The translations under genes were made by a program, and so were the position numbers. Under the pieces are notes generated by a model. The model saw only the letters and a program-made list of their open reading frames with translations. It ran no database searches and was not told where the DNA came from. From the NCBI GenBank assembly GCA_003023725.1, contig PXYT01000015.1:1-63884 (forward strand): 63,884 bases of DNA, read 5' to 3'. Source of the stretch: Sulfobacillus benefaciens. Lineage in GTDB: Bacteria > Bacillota > Sulfobacillia > Sulfobacillales > Sulfobacillaceae. This document shows, piece by piece, positions 19,363 to 27,226 of this stretch (positions within the stretch are counted from its first letter, which is position 1; each line of letters starts with the position of its first letter).

Positions 19363-20294
19363 TGCACTGTGAGGTGTTTGGTTTGTATCCCTATCCTTTC
19401 GATTATTTCCGTCCCAACACGCTCGAAGAGGCGTTGGTTTTAGCTCAAGGTGATGGCATGAAGTTTCTGGCGGGCGGGCAGAGTCTCGTGCCTTTACTCA
19501 ATTTGCATGTCGCTGAGATTAAAGGTGTGGTGGATCTCCAGAACGTTGCGTCCGCCTTAAAGTTTGTTCAATCCCAACAAGACCGCCTTCGCCTGGGATC
19601 TTTGTGGACTCATGATGAACTGTCTCATTCGAGCCTTTTGGGAGGACGGTGCCCGTTGTTTTCGCAAGCTGCGGCTTTTATCGGTCATCCGCGCATTCGC
19701 CGGAGAGGAACTTTAGGCGGCAGTATCGCCCATGCCGATCCGTTGGCGGAATGGATTTTGGTAATGACTCTCTTGGACCCCCAGCTCATCCTGGCGTCCG
19801 CAAAAGAGGAGCGCCAACTTCCTTTTCACGACTATCTCTTGGGTCCGATGATGACAGCGCTGTCAGACGATGAACTGATTACGGCCGTGGAAATTTCCTT
19901 GCCCGAAAAGGCCACTTACGGCTTCACTGAGGTGTCCAGGCGTCCGGGAGATTATGCCCTGGTGGCCACTGCCCTCTCGGTAGGGTGGGATCGCGACCGC
20001 ATTGCCCAGGCCGATATCGCCATCAGTGGCGTATCGGATGTACCACGCACCTTCCCGAGCATTTCCAGGGACATGTGTCAGGAATATCCGTCACATGGCC
20101 TCGTCGAACATATTAAACATGCTGTTGAAGCGGCAGTCGACCCTCCTTCAGATGTTCTGGCGGGAGCATCCTATCGCCGGCATCTGGCGGGCATTTTGGT
20201 CGAAAAGGCGCTTCATCAAGCATTTGATGAGATGTCCAATGCTGGGGAGACGGCGGCAAAGTCAATAGGGAAATCTGAAGGGGAGAGGACATGA
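19362..20294 (+). CDS. Molybdenum hydroxylase FAD-binding subunit
   Basis: A 310-aa CoxM/XdhB-type flavoprotein. FAD-binding motifs are FLAGGQSLVPLLNLHVAE (about 30-48) and RRRGTLGGSIAHADPLAEW (about 108-126), both with normal spacing. It carries electrons from the [2Fe-2S] subunit to NAD+ or another acceptor. The ATG at 19362 overlaps the TGA of the ThDP enzyme (TGATG). A later GTG or TTG start is possible because the residues before YPYPFDYFRP are not usual for the family. Second-to-third subunit overlaps are all a few bases, so the three subunits are clearly one transcript with the upstream genes. Confidence 0.9.
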   Translation: MHCEVFGLYPYPFDYFRPNTLEEALVLAQGDGMKFLAGGQSLVPLLNLHVAEIKGVVDLQNVASALKFVQSQQDRLRLGSLWTHDELSHSSLLGGRCPLFSQAAAFIGHPRIRRRGTLGGSIAHADPLAEWILVMTLLDPQLILASAKEERQLPFHDYLLGPMMTALSDDELITAVEISLPEKATYGFTEVSRRPGDYALVATALSVGWDRDRIAQADIAISGVSDVPRTFPSISRDMCQEYPSHGLVEHIKHAVEAAVDPPSDVLAGASYRRHLAGILVEKALHQAFDEMSNAGETAAKSIGKSEGERT

Positions 20295-20764
20295 TGCAAG
20301 TGGAGTTTCAGTTCAATGATGAGCGGGCCATTTGTGATATCGCGGGACATGAAACCTTGCTGGCTGTGTTACGCGATAAGTTGGGAGCGATGGAAGTCAA
20401 ATATGGATGCGGCGAAGGGGCATGCGGATCCTGTGTGGTGTTGGTCGATGGCAATCCGTTGGCTTCTTGTATCACACTTTGTGCGAGTGTGGATGGTAGC
20501 GACATTATGAGCGTGAAAGCGCCGGACCCACCTGGTGCGTGGGCTTTGTTGAAAGACCGGTTTGCGGCCCATGAAGGTGCGCAATGCGGGTTTTGCACGC
20601 CAGGCTTGCTGGCGAGTTGTTTTGCCTTGGTTCAGCGTGGAGAAAAACTCACCCGCCAAGAAATTCGAGAGGCCTTGTCAGGCCATCTGTGCCGATGTAC
20701 CGGCTATCACCACATTGTTGATGCCGTAGAGGAGGCGATGGCAATATGGCCAACGATGTCCTAA
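20291..20764 (+). CDS. Molybdenum hydroxylase [2Fe-2S] subunit
   Basis: A 157-aa protein with the two cluster-binding segments of the family: a plant-ferredoxin-like N-terminal motif (KYGCGEGACGSCVVLVDG, with a further Cys in LASC) and the C-terminal helical-bundle motif (CGFCTPGLL and HLCRCTGYH). All eight Cys are present. It relays electrons between the molybdopterin and FAD subunits. GGGGAGAGG precedes the tandem ATG ATG at 20291/20294; the second gives better spacing. Overlaps the FAD gene by 4 nt and the large-subunit gene by 19 nt. Confidence 0.93.
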   Translation: MMQVEFQFNDERAICDIAGHETLLAVLRDKLGAMEVKYGCGEGACGSCVVLVDGNPLASCITLCASVDGSDIMSVKAPDPPGAWALLKDRFAAHEGAQCGFCTPGLLASCFALVQRGEKLTRQEIREALSGHLCRCTGYHHIVDAVEEAMAIWPTMS

Positions 20765-23052
20765 CCCCTCAACTTTCAGTCATTGGCAAAGGGGTAATCC
20801 GGGAGGATGTACGCAAGAAAGTTGCCGGCGAGGTGCTCTATAGTGCGGATTGGGTCATGCCCGGCATGCTGTACGGGAAATTGGTGCGTGCACTCTATTC
20901 TCATGCCAAAATCAAGAAATTGAGTAGCCAAGACGCTCGTCACGTTCCCGGGGTGGTCAGGATCATTGAAGCGAAAGACGTCCCCGTCAACCAGTTTTAT
21001 GATGACCCGAGCGGACTCGGTGAGAAGGTTGCGCAGCACAAGGTTTTTCAGGATGATGAGGTAAGATATGCCGGAGAACCCATTTGCCTGGTAATCGCAA
21101 AGACACCGGAAGCCGCTGAAAAAGGGGCGCGGGCCATCGAGGTCGAGTATGAACCTTTGCCCTCCATTCATAATCCTTTGGATGCGTTGAAAGATGATGC
21201 CATTTTAGTGCATCCCGGTGGCAATACAGTGGTGCAGTGGAACGTGCATAAAGGAAATACCCAAGTTGCCATTCAAGATCCCAATCTAGTCCACATCTCC
21301 AGAACCTACCGCACACAATTCGTCGATCATCTCTACTTGGAACCGGAGTCAGGGGTCGGGTGGGTCGATAACGACGGCATTGTGACATTACGCTGTGCCA
21401 CTCAAGTGGTGGAACATTACCGGAATATTGCCCGGATGCTCAATATTTCCGAAAACCGGGTGCGGATCATTTGCCCCTATGTGGGAGGGGGTTTTGGCGG
21501 AAAAGAAGACATGACAGTAGAACCCTATTTGGCTATTGCCGCCTGGATCACCAAAAAACCGGTCAAGATGGTGTGGTCACGTCAAGAATCGCTACAGGCC
21601 CGGCCCAAACGGCATCCCTTTGTGATGACTTATGATCTCTGGGCCAAGCCCTGCGGGGATGTTGTTGCCATGAAAGTCGATGTCACCGGAGATGCGGGAG
21701 CCTATGCCCTGTTATCTCCACGCGTTTTGTTTGCGGCGGCTGTTGTTGCCACCGGCCCTTATCATATCGATCACGTTGACGTTACCTCCCGGGCGGTGTA
21801 CACACACAACGTACCAACCAGTGCTTTTCGGGGATTTGGCGCGATGCAAATGGCTTTTGGCTACGAGCAAATTATGGAGGAGATGGCTCAAAAATTGGGA
21901 ATCGACTCCGTGGGGTTCAGACGGCGTCATTTTATCAAAAAGGGGGACACTTTAGCGACAGGCGAAATTCAGGACACGGCGGTGTGGTTGAACGAAACAC
22001 TGGATAAGGTGCTAAACGAACTCGGAGAAGCACCCGTTACGGATGACGGCTCTAAACGCATCGGAATCGGCATTGCCTGCACCATGCAACCTTATGGCCG
22101 CACGGTGTGGTTTCAAGACCATGCTTCCTGCTGGCTTAATCTCGAATCGGATGGTAGCGTGATTCTGCGCACGGGTGTCCCCGATATCGGCGGAGGACAA
22201 GCGGCCTCCTTGTGTCAAATTGCTGCTGAAATTCTGCACGTGCCATTAGAGGCGGTGCGCGCCTATTACGGCGACAGTGCGCTCACGCCATTAGCAGGGG
22301 GAACATTCGCGACGCGCCAGCTGTACATGTCGGGGAACGCGGTGGTTAAAGCGGCACAAGAACTTCAAGAGAAAATTGATCATGTGCTGAAGACGGCATG
22401 GGGGGATGAAGGGTGGCAGTGGGACGAGGAGGGTATGGCTTACTCCACTTCAGGGCTTAGGATATCACGATCCGCCGTTTATGAAGCCGCCAATGCTTTG
22501 CACTACCCGTTGAGTGTGCATACCACCTTTCATGCCCAAAGTGGTGAGGGATACGACAACAAAGAGGGCCGTGCCGTCAAAACATTTCCCGATTTTACCT
22601 TTGGATGTCATGGCGCGTTGGTGGAAGTGGATGTGCAAACGGGAACGGTAAAGGTATTACGATATGTCGCCAGTCATGATGTCGGAGTGGCCATTAATCC
22701 TTTAAGCGTAGAAGGACAAATTCATGGAGGCGTCGTGCAAGGACTGGGTTATGCCTTGTCAGAAGAGGTGCTCTACCAAGATGGCCAGTGTGTGACGGCC
22801 TTATTTAGCCAATACATGGCGCCCACGGCAGAACAGATGCCCGATATTACCGCCATTATTCTCGAGTCGCACGAAGGCAAGGGACCTTTTCATGCGCGGG
22901 GAATCGGGGAACCGGCGATTGCGCCGGTTGCTCCTGCGATTGCCAATGCTGTAGCCAACGCCTTAGGTCCGTCTTGCCGTGTTCGCTCGCTACCGATTAC
23001 AGCCGAAAAAATTTGGGGCGAACTCTCTGGTCTGGATGGTAGCAAGATTTGA
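20746..23052 (+). CDS. Molybdopterin-binding large subunit, xanthine dehydrogenase type
   Basis: A 768-aa large subunit. Residues 247-254 read GGGFGGKE and 360-366 read AFRGFGA, as in xanthine dehydrogenases; form I CO dehydrogenase would carry a Cys in this loop (AYXCSFR), so CO oxidation is unlikely. A C-terminal GIGEPAIAPVAPAIANAV carries the catalytic Glu. The natural reaction is hydroxylation of a purine ring (hypoxanthine/xanthine to urate), although related aldehyde or N-heterocycle oxidases cannot be ruled out. Mo-cofactor maturation genes are not in the window. ATG 20746 with GGAGG upstream. Last gene of the operon and followed at once by a strong stem-loop. Confidence 0.88.
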   Translation: MANDVLTPQLSVIGKGVIREDVRKKVAGEVLYSADWVMPGMLYGKLVRALYSHAKIKKLSSQDARHVPGVVRIIEAKDVPVNQFYDDPSGLGEKVAQHKVFQDDEVRYAGEPICLVIAKTPEAAEKGARAIEVEYEPLPSIHNPLDALKDDAILVHPGGNTVVQWNVHKGNTQVAIQDPNLVHISRTYRTQFVDHLYLEPESGVGWVDNDGIVTLRCATQVVEHYRNIARMLNISENRVRIICPYVGGGFGGKEDMTVEPYLAIAAWITKKPVKMVWSRQESLQARPKRHPFVMTYDLWAKPCGDVVAMKVDVTGDAGAYALLSPRVLFAAAVVATGPYHIDHVDVTSRAVYTHNVPTSAFRGFGAMQMAFGYEQIMEEMAQKLGIDSVGFRRRHFIKKGDTLATGEIQDTAVWLNETLDKVLNELGEAPVTDDGSKRIGIGIACTMQPYGRTVWFQDHASCWLNLESDGSVILRTGVPDIGGGQAASLCQIAAEILHVPLEAVRAYYGDSALTPLAGGTFATRQLYMSGNAVVKAAQELQEKIDHVLKTAWGDEGWQWDEEGMAYSTSGLRISRSAVYEAANALHYPLSVHTTFHAQSGEGYDNKEGRAVKTFPDFTFGCHGALVEVDVQTGTVKVLRYVASHDVGVAINPLSVEGQIHGGVVQGLGYALSEEVLYQDGQCVTALFSQYMAPTAEQMPDITAIILESHEGKGPFHARGIGEPAIAPVAPAIANAVANALGPSCRVRSLPITAEKIWGELSGLDGSKI

Positions 23053-23058
23053 ATACAG

Positions 23059-23109
23059 TGCCCGCGCATGCCCCTTGTTCGGCGATATCTTAGGGGGAAT
23101 GCGCGGGCA
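23059..23109 (+). terminator. Stem-loop at the end of the purine operon
   Basis: TGCCCGCGCAT (23059-23069) pairs perfectly with ATGCGCGGGCA (23099-23109), and an inner CCCCT/AGGGG pair extends the stem. It begins 7 nt after the xanthine dehydrogenase stop codon. No T run follows, so it is either a factor-dependent terminator, a 3' end protector, or a bidirectional block against the convergent pucR gene. Confidence 0.55.
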
Positions 23110-23293
23110 AGCGGCCTCTTGGCACACCGGCAACGTTTTTCTTGCGTCTGATGTTCATCCAAAATTTTCGCACCCAACTCACACGGTCCAGCGATATCTC
23201 CGGTTCATGTGCAGAAACCCGCCTTATTTCAACGGAGCGTGTTAGGTTCTCAACGTGGTGACGGAATGCCGCTGGACGCATGGACGGCTGGAC

Positions 23294-24442
23294 TTAATCC
23301 ATCGTTAAATGTTGGAGGCGATAAAGCATCAGGCCGAGATACAGTTTGAAGGTGGTCGCCATATCTTCGAGATTGATGCCGAAATGCTCCTCTAATCGAT
23401 TGATTCGGTAGATTACGGTGTTTTTATGGGTATTGAGGACTCGGGCAGCCAAATGAGCGCTTTTCGCGTTATCGAAATACGCGCTGAGGGTGGGAAGCCA
23501 CTCGCTATTATGAACTTGATCGTAGTGCGCAATGGGGAGGATCGTTCGCTCAATGATACTATTGGCACGTTCCATATCCAGACCTGCGTGCAATATGGCG
23601 AGGGGTGCGATGTCTTGATACATGACGAAATGCGCCTGGGGCATGAGCGCGTTACCGAGATATCGTGTCATCTCGGCCTTTCTCGCACTGACGCTATATT
23701 CGAACAGTGTCGCTTCCTCGGTGCCTAGGTACATGTGGCTACCGTACCAGTGGACACCGCGATCTTTCAAGTCGTCGACTGTGGTGCCTTCCCGTAATGA
23801 TATGAAGCCTATGGAAAGCGTTGCATGTTCCATGGCCTTGTGAAAAATGTAGTTCCATCCGAAGACTTGAGCCAATTGAGCGGCAACCTCGGGAGCATTG
23901 ACGGATTCGCCCTTGAGTTCGAAGGCCACAATGCGACTGTTGAGGCTGATGCGAAATTCCTGTGCCCAAAAGCGAATTTGCGCGCTGGAAAGATGGCCGT
24001 TGCGCAAGCGCAGAAGGAACTCCGGGAGGGAGAGGGATCCGCCGAGATAGACCCCCTGGCCCCCGGATTTTTGTGCATACTGCATCGAATCCACAATGTC
24101 GGCAATTTTAACGGTGGGAGAGATTTCAATTAAGGGGAAATTCAATTCTTTGCCGAGACTCATCACTTCTTGTGGGAATTCGTCCCAATAGCGGTGAATC
24201 TTAAGGCCAAATCCCGAACAGTTGGCAGCGGACAGTCGGGATACGAGTCGGCAGAATGCAGAAACATCGCCATGCAGCGCATAACCGGTTGTTACAAGAA
24301 ATTCTCCCGGTTTAACCCACTCAGCAATGTCAGGCGCGTCCATGATTCCGATCTGGGTGACTTCTCGTTGCAAGCCGCCAAGCCCTGATGCGACTTTAAC
24401 CAGCGATGAAGGAATGAGTTGTAACATTTCCTGAACGGTCAT
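23294..24442 (-). CDS. PucR-family purine catabolism regulator
   Basis: A 382-aa regulator. The N-terminal PucR domain (about 1-115) contains the family pattern GIMDAPDIAEWVKPGEFLVTTGYAL, and the C-terminal HTH_30 domain (about 315-380) reads LAARVLNTHKNTVIYRINRLEEHFGINL. The middle part resembles the degenerate GGDEF-like domain of the CdaR/PucR group. PucR in Bacillus senses purine breakdown products and controls the puc genes. It is convergent with the xanthine dehydrogenase operon and probably controls it. ATG 24442 with GGAGG 6 nt upstream. A direct repeat upstream (24492 and 24523) may be its autoregulatory site. Confidence 0.87.
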   Translation of the reverse strand: MTVQEMLQLIPSSLVKVASGLGGLQREVTQIGIMDAPDIAEWVKPGEFLVTTGYALHGDVSAFCRLVSRLSAANCSGFGLKIHRYWDEFPQEVMSLGKELNFPLIEISPTVKIADIVDSMQYAQKSGGQGVYLGGSLSLPEFLLRLRNGHLSSAQIRFWAQEFRISLNSRIVAFELKGESVNAPEVAAQLAQVFGWNYIFHKAMEHATLSIGFISLREGTTVDDLKDRGVHWYGSHMYLGTEEATLFEYSVSARKAEMTRYLGNALMPQAHFVMYQDIAPLAILHAGLDMERANSIIERTILPIAHYDQVHNSEWLPTLSAYFDNAKSAHLAARVLNTHKNTVIYRINRLEEHFGINLEDMATTFKLYLGLMLYRLQHLTMD

Positions 24443-24491
24443 AGATTGCCTCCGAGGGATTTAGGATAACTGGTCTCTATCTAATTCTGCA

Positions 24492-24535
24492 TTTGTGTAA
24501 GCATACAATGATTTTAGGTCAGTTTGTGTTAGCAT
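24492..24535. promoter_or_regulatory. Direct repeats TTTGTGTwAGCAT upstream of pucR
   Basis: TTTGTGTAAGCAT (24492-24504) and TTTGTGTTAGCAT (24523-24535) start 31 bp apart, three helical turns, about 50-90 bp upstream of the pucR start. A weaker TTAGTGTAAG lies near 24577. Same-face direct repeats are what a multimeric regulator would bind. TTTGTGTAG also occurs at about 13873 before the NCS1 gene, but that match is short. Confidence 0.5.
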
Positions 24536-25229
24536 TATACCGTAAGTAAGGAACAAATCGTACATATATTGATAATTAGTGTAAGAAACAACGTCTTTTG
24601 GAGGAACATTTATGAGATGTGTTATGGTTTGGCTTGTTCTTACTTAACGAGGATGTCCAAAGTTGGTGGAGTTGTCCACTCGTCACTGGCTTTGTCAGCA
24701 AACGTCAAGAAAGGAGGCGTAGCTCCACCGAGGCCAATCACGAGACCAACCATGACGATTTATTCGTGCTAAAACCGCACGATATGTGTCCTTCCCCAAA
24801 TCCGTTTCAAATTTTCAACCACAGAAGTCCTTCATTCTCGATTCTCGCAATATCGCTCGGAATAAGGAAAACACTTGAATTCATCCCAGTTTCAGAAAAG
24901 GGCCGGAGTTTGTGATGATCTGTGGTGGTGTGTCTGCCGTTTGGCTGGAGTCTTGATAAAAGGACCCGGAAACGTCTGCAGAAATTGGATGCTGTTTGTC
25001 TCATGCTGGAACATTGCCACGGCGACGCCTTGTGGCTTTTGCCGAGGGCAGTGCAGGGGAGGGGCTCTCGGAGGTATGGTGAGGAGTGGTTCCCTTGGAT
25101 GGACCGGGCGTGACGAATGATTCTTCGCCGTGAGGGCATCTTGCCAATATTTTAGGTTTGTTGCCGAATGGCTTATTCGCCGGCTGTCCCGCGAACACTT
25201 GATTCGGTATTTTCCGTTTTCTTCGTCTT

Positions 25230-25720
25230 GGACCATGGGCATCGAATGGCTAGGATTGCACGCAGTATTTTACGGCCTATCACATGGGTTCGGATCTATT
25301 TAATCAAGATGGCGGCATTCCGCTTACGTTCTCGGGCTCGTCGGTGCTCATTATTTTGGGTTGGGGATCCTAGCTGTTACCTGGCACCGCCGTGGAGGCC
25401 ATCTCCCATTATGTTACAAGCTGTTTGGGGTAGAAGCTGGCGCCAATGATGATCTTAAGGTCAATGGAACCGCCAGCGCGGCGTGTCGTGACGTGGTGGG
25501 CTATTGTCTTCTTGTGCTGGCGATGGGCCGGGATCTATTGGAGTATCGCGTTCATTCCTACTGACTGAGATGATGGGAATTTAGTGTGGCACTATGAACT
25601 GTGCCGAGAACATGGGAGGCATCTTGGACACCCATTGCGGCGGGATTAATTCTCTCCATCATTCCGGAATTTGTGGGAGCTTTGAAGTTATCTGCCGGCG
25701 CCAAATTGATGTAAATGCAG
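25230..25720 (+). pseudogene. Possible decayed membrane permease
   Basis: At least three hydrophobic segments typical of transmembrane helices are encoded on the plus strand, but in two frames and with internal stops. The best pieces are LGLHAVFYGLSHGF near 25245, YVLGLVGAHYFGLGILAV near 25330 and IAAGLILSIIPEFVGAL near 25635. The location between purine genes suggests a former nucleobase transporter. The family is not identified, so the call rests only on composition. Confidence 0.3.
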
Positions 25721-25868
25721 AGTTTTCTCCTCATCAATTGCCCAAAAGATGGTTCGCAGCAGGCAACTATGGCCGGTCATGAGACTCGAATGTGAGAAAA
25801 GCGGCGTCGTAGTGTGCCGCCAAAGTATCGTGCCCTCAACAGAACGGGCCTAAAGGAGGGGGATAAAC

Positions 25869-25988
25869 GTGACGGATGAGGATGGCATATGGCCCCGGTC
25901 GCCGAACCCGGCGCAGGAGCGGACGAGTCGTGAAGTGATGGCCAAAGTGAATGTGGATGGGGATTTTCGTGATGCCGCGGCGCCGTGA
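25869..25988 (+). CDS. Small open frame with strong ribosome site (39 aa)
   Basis: A GTG start preceded by AAAGGAGGG at ideal spacing opens a 39-codon frame (starting [14 protein letters not shown], ending in Ala-Ala-Ala-Pro). It ends 89 nt before the deacetylase-like gene. Composition is hydrophilic, with no hydrophobic helix and no family I know. It could be a genuine leader or small protein, or the surviving 5' end of a truncated gene; the excellent ribosome site is the main evidence. Confidence 0.35.
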   Translation: MTDEDGIWPRSPNPAQERTSREVMAKVNVDGDFRDAAAP

Positions 25989-26077
25989 TTAGCCCAGTGT
26001 CAGAGGATCTGGCGCAATTCACCTTTGCACGGTGGCCAATGGCCATTGAGTATTCTATGAGGAGGGGACAGACGGAT

Positions 26078-26965
26078 ATGGCAAAGAAAGAGATTATGGT
26101 CGCTTATGGAGTGGACGTTGATGCCGTGGCGGGGTGGTTGGGATCTTATGCTGGCGAAGATTCACCCGATGATATTTCCCGCGGACTGTTTGCAGGGGAA
26201 GTCGGAGTTCCTCGGCTGTTGAAGCTTTTTCGCCAACACGGGCTAAAAACAACCTGGTTTGTTCCCGGGCATTCGCTTGAAACGTTTCCGGACCAGATTC
26301 GCCAAGTTGCCGCAGACGGTCATGAAATTGGCGCACATGGATATTCGCACGAAAATCCGATTACCATGGCGCCGGAACAAGAAGAGGCCGTGTTGGTGCG
26401 GTCCATTGAGCTCATTGAGAATCTTTCCGGGAAACGGCCAACAGGTTATGTTGCACCATGGTGGGAATTTTCTCATGTCACCCATGAGCTTTTGATCAAA
26501 TACGGAATGCAGTATGATCATAGCTTGATGCATCATGATTGCTTGCCATACCGGATTCGGGTAGGCGATACGTGGACTAAAATCGACTACGCGAAATCCG
26601 CACAGGAATGGATGAAACCCTTGGTTCGCGGACACGAGACCGATTTGATTGAAATTCCCGCCAATTGGTACTTAGATGACTTGCCGCCTATGATGTTTAT
26701 CAAAAACTCGCCCAACAGTTATGGATTTACGAATCCCCGTGATATTGAACAAATGTGGAAGGATCAATTTGATTGGATTTATCGTGAATACGATTACGCG
26801 GTGTTTACGATGACGGTTCATCCCGATGTTAGTGGCCGGCCGCAAGTGCTGTTGATGCACGAGCGTCTTATCGAATACATTAACCGTCACGAAGGGGTTC
26901 AATGGCACACCTTTCATGAAATTGCCAACGACTTTAATCGTCGCGAATTGTTGACAAAGAGATGA
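26078..26965 (+). CDS. Polysaccharide-deacetylase-fold amidohydrolase, PuuE-like
   Basis: A 295-aa NodB-fold protein. The N-terminal metal/catalytic Asp pair is in [11 protein letters not shown], the HxxxH motif is in [14 protein letters not shown], and a late His lies in [11 protein letters not shown]. There is no signal peptide or membrane anchor, so it acts in the cytoplasm. In this superfamily cytoplasmic members such as PuuE allantoinase and bacterial cyclic imidases open ureide or imide rings. The purine context therefore favours ring opening over peptidoglycan deacetylation, but HP0310-type proteins look similar. ATG 26078 follows GGAGGGG by 10 nt; the longer frame upstream lacks a ribosome site. 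Confidence 0.78.
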   Translation: MAKKEIMVAYGVDVDAVAGWLGSYAGEDSPDDISRGLFAGEVGVPRLLKLFRQHGLKTTWFVPGHSLETFPDQIRQVAADGHEIGAHGYSHENPITMAPEQEEAVLVRSIELIENLSGKRPTGYVAPWWEFSHVTHELLIKYGMQYDHSLMHHDCLPYRIRVGDTWTKIDYAKSAQEWMKPLVRGHETDLIEIPANWYLDDLPPMMFIKNSPNSYGFTNPRDIEQMWKDQFDWIYREYDYAVFTMTVHPDVSGRPQVLLMHERLIEYINRHEGVQWHTFHEIANDFNRRELLTKR

Positions 26966-27157
26966 CAACATCTTCGAACCGTCTTCGCAAGGATTGATCT
27001 CCCATATCATCGCGGTGATGCCGAATAAAGGGCAAGTCCTCACGCGTTGGCTACAGGAAGGTTGGTCGATGGATCTCAAATACAGGGGATTGGTGGTCTA
27101 GGACTAATGAAGTGTCCGATGCTGTTAACACATTGTCACCGGCCCATTCATCCAAAA

Positions 27158-27189
27158 GACCCGCAAGAGATGAGTTCTTGATGCGGGTC
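27158..27189 (+). other. Hairpin in the leader of the 8-oxoguanine deaminase-like gene
   Basis: GACCCG (27158-27163) pairs with CGGGTC (27184-27189), and CAAGA with TCTTG inside, giving a two-part stem about 38 nt before the start codon. No T run follows and it does not match a riboswitch I can recognise. It could be an attenuation or mRNA-stability element, or chance. Confidence 0.25.
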
Positions 27190-27226
27190 CGAGCGTGAGG
27201 GTCAACTACACCGAGGAGGGTAACGC

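Larger units (their letters stand above)
24443..25868. other. 1.4-kb stretch upstream of pucR with a decayed permease-like gene
   Basis: Apart from the pucR control repeats, no intact gene is present. From about 25230 to 25720 (plus) long hydrophobic stretches appear in changing frames (IEWLGLHAVFYGLSHGF, HYFGLGILAVTW, then IAAGLILSIIPEFVGALKL), separated by stops. This looks like a membrane-transporter gene broken by several mutations. The part at 24600-25140 has no recognisable content. Confidence 0.35.

Noticed and set aside
20746-23052. Identification of the molybdenum hydroxylase as aerobic CO dehydrogenase
   Set aside because: The active-site loop reads AFRGFGA, not the Cys-containing AYXCSFR of form I CoxL, and the purine context fits xanthine dehydrogenase.
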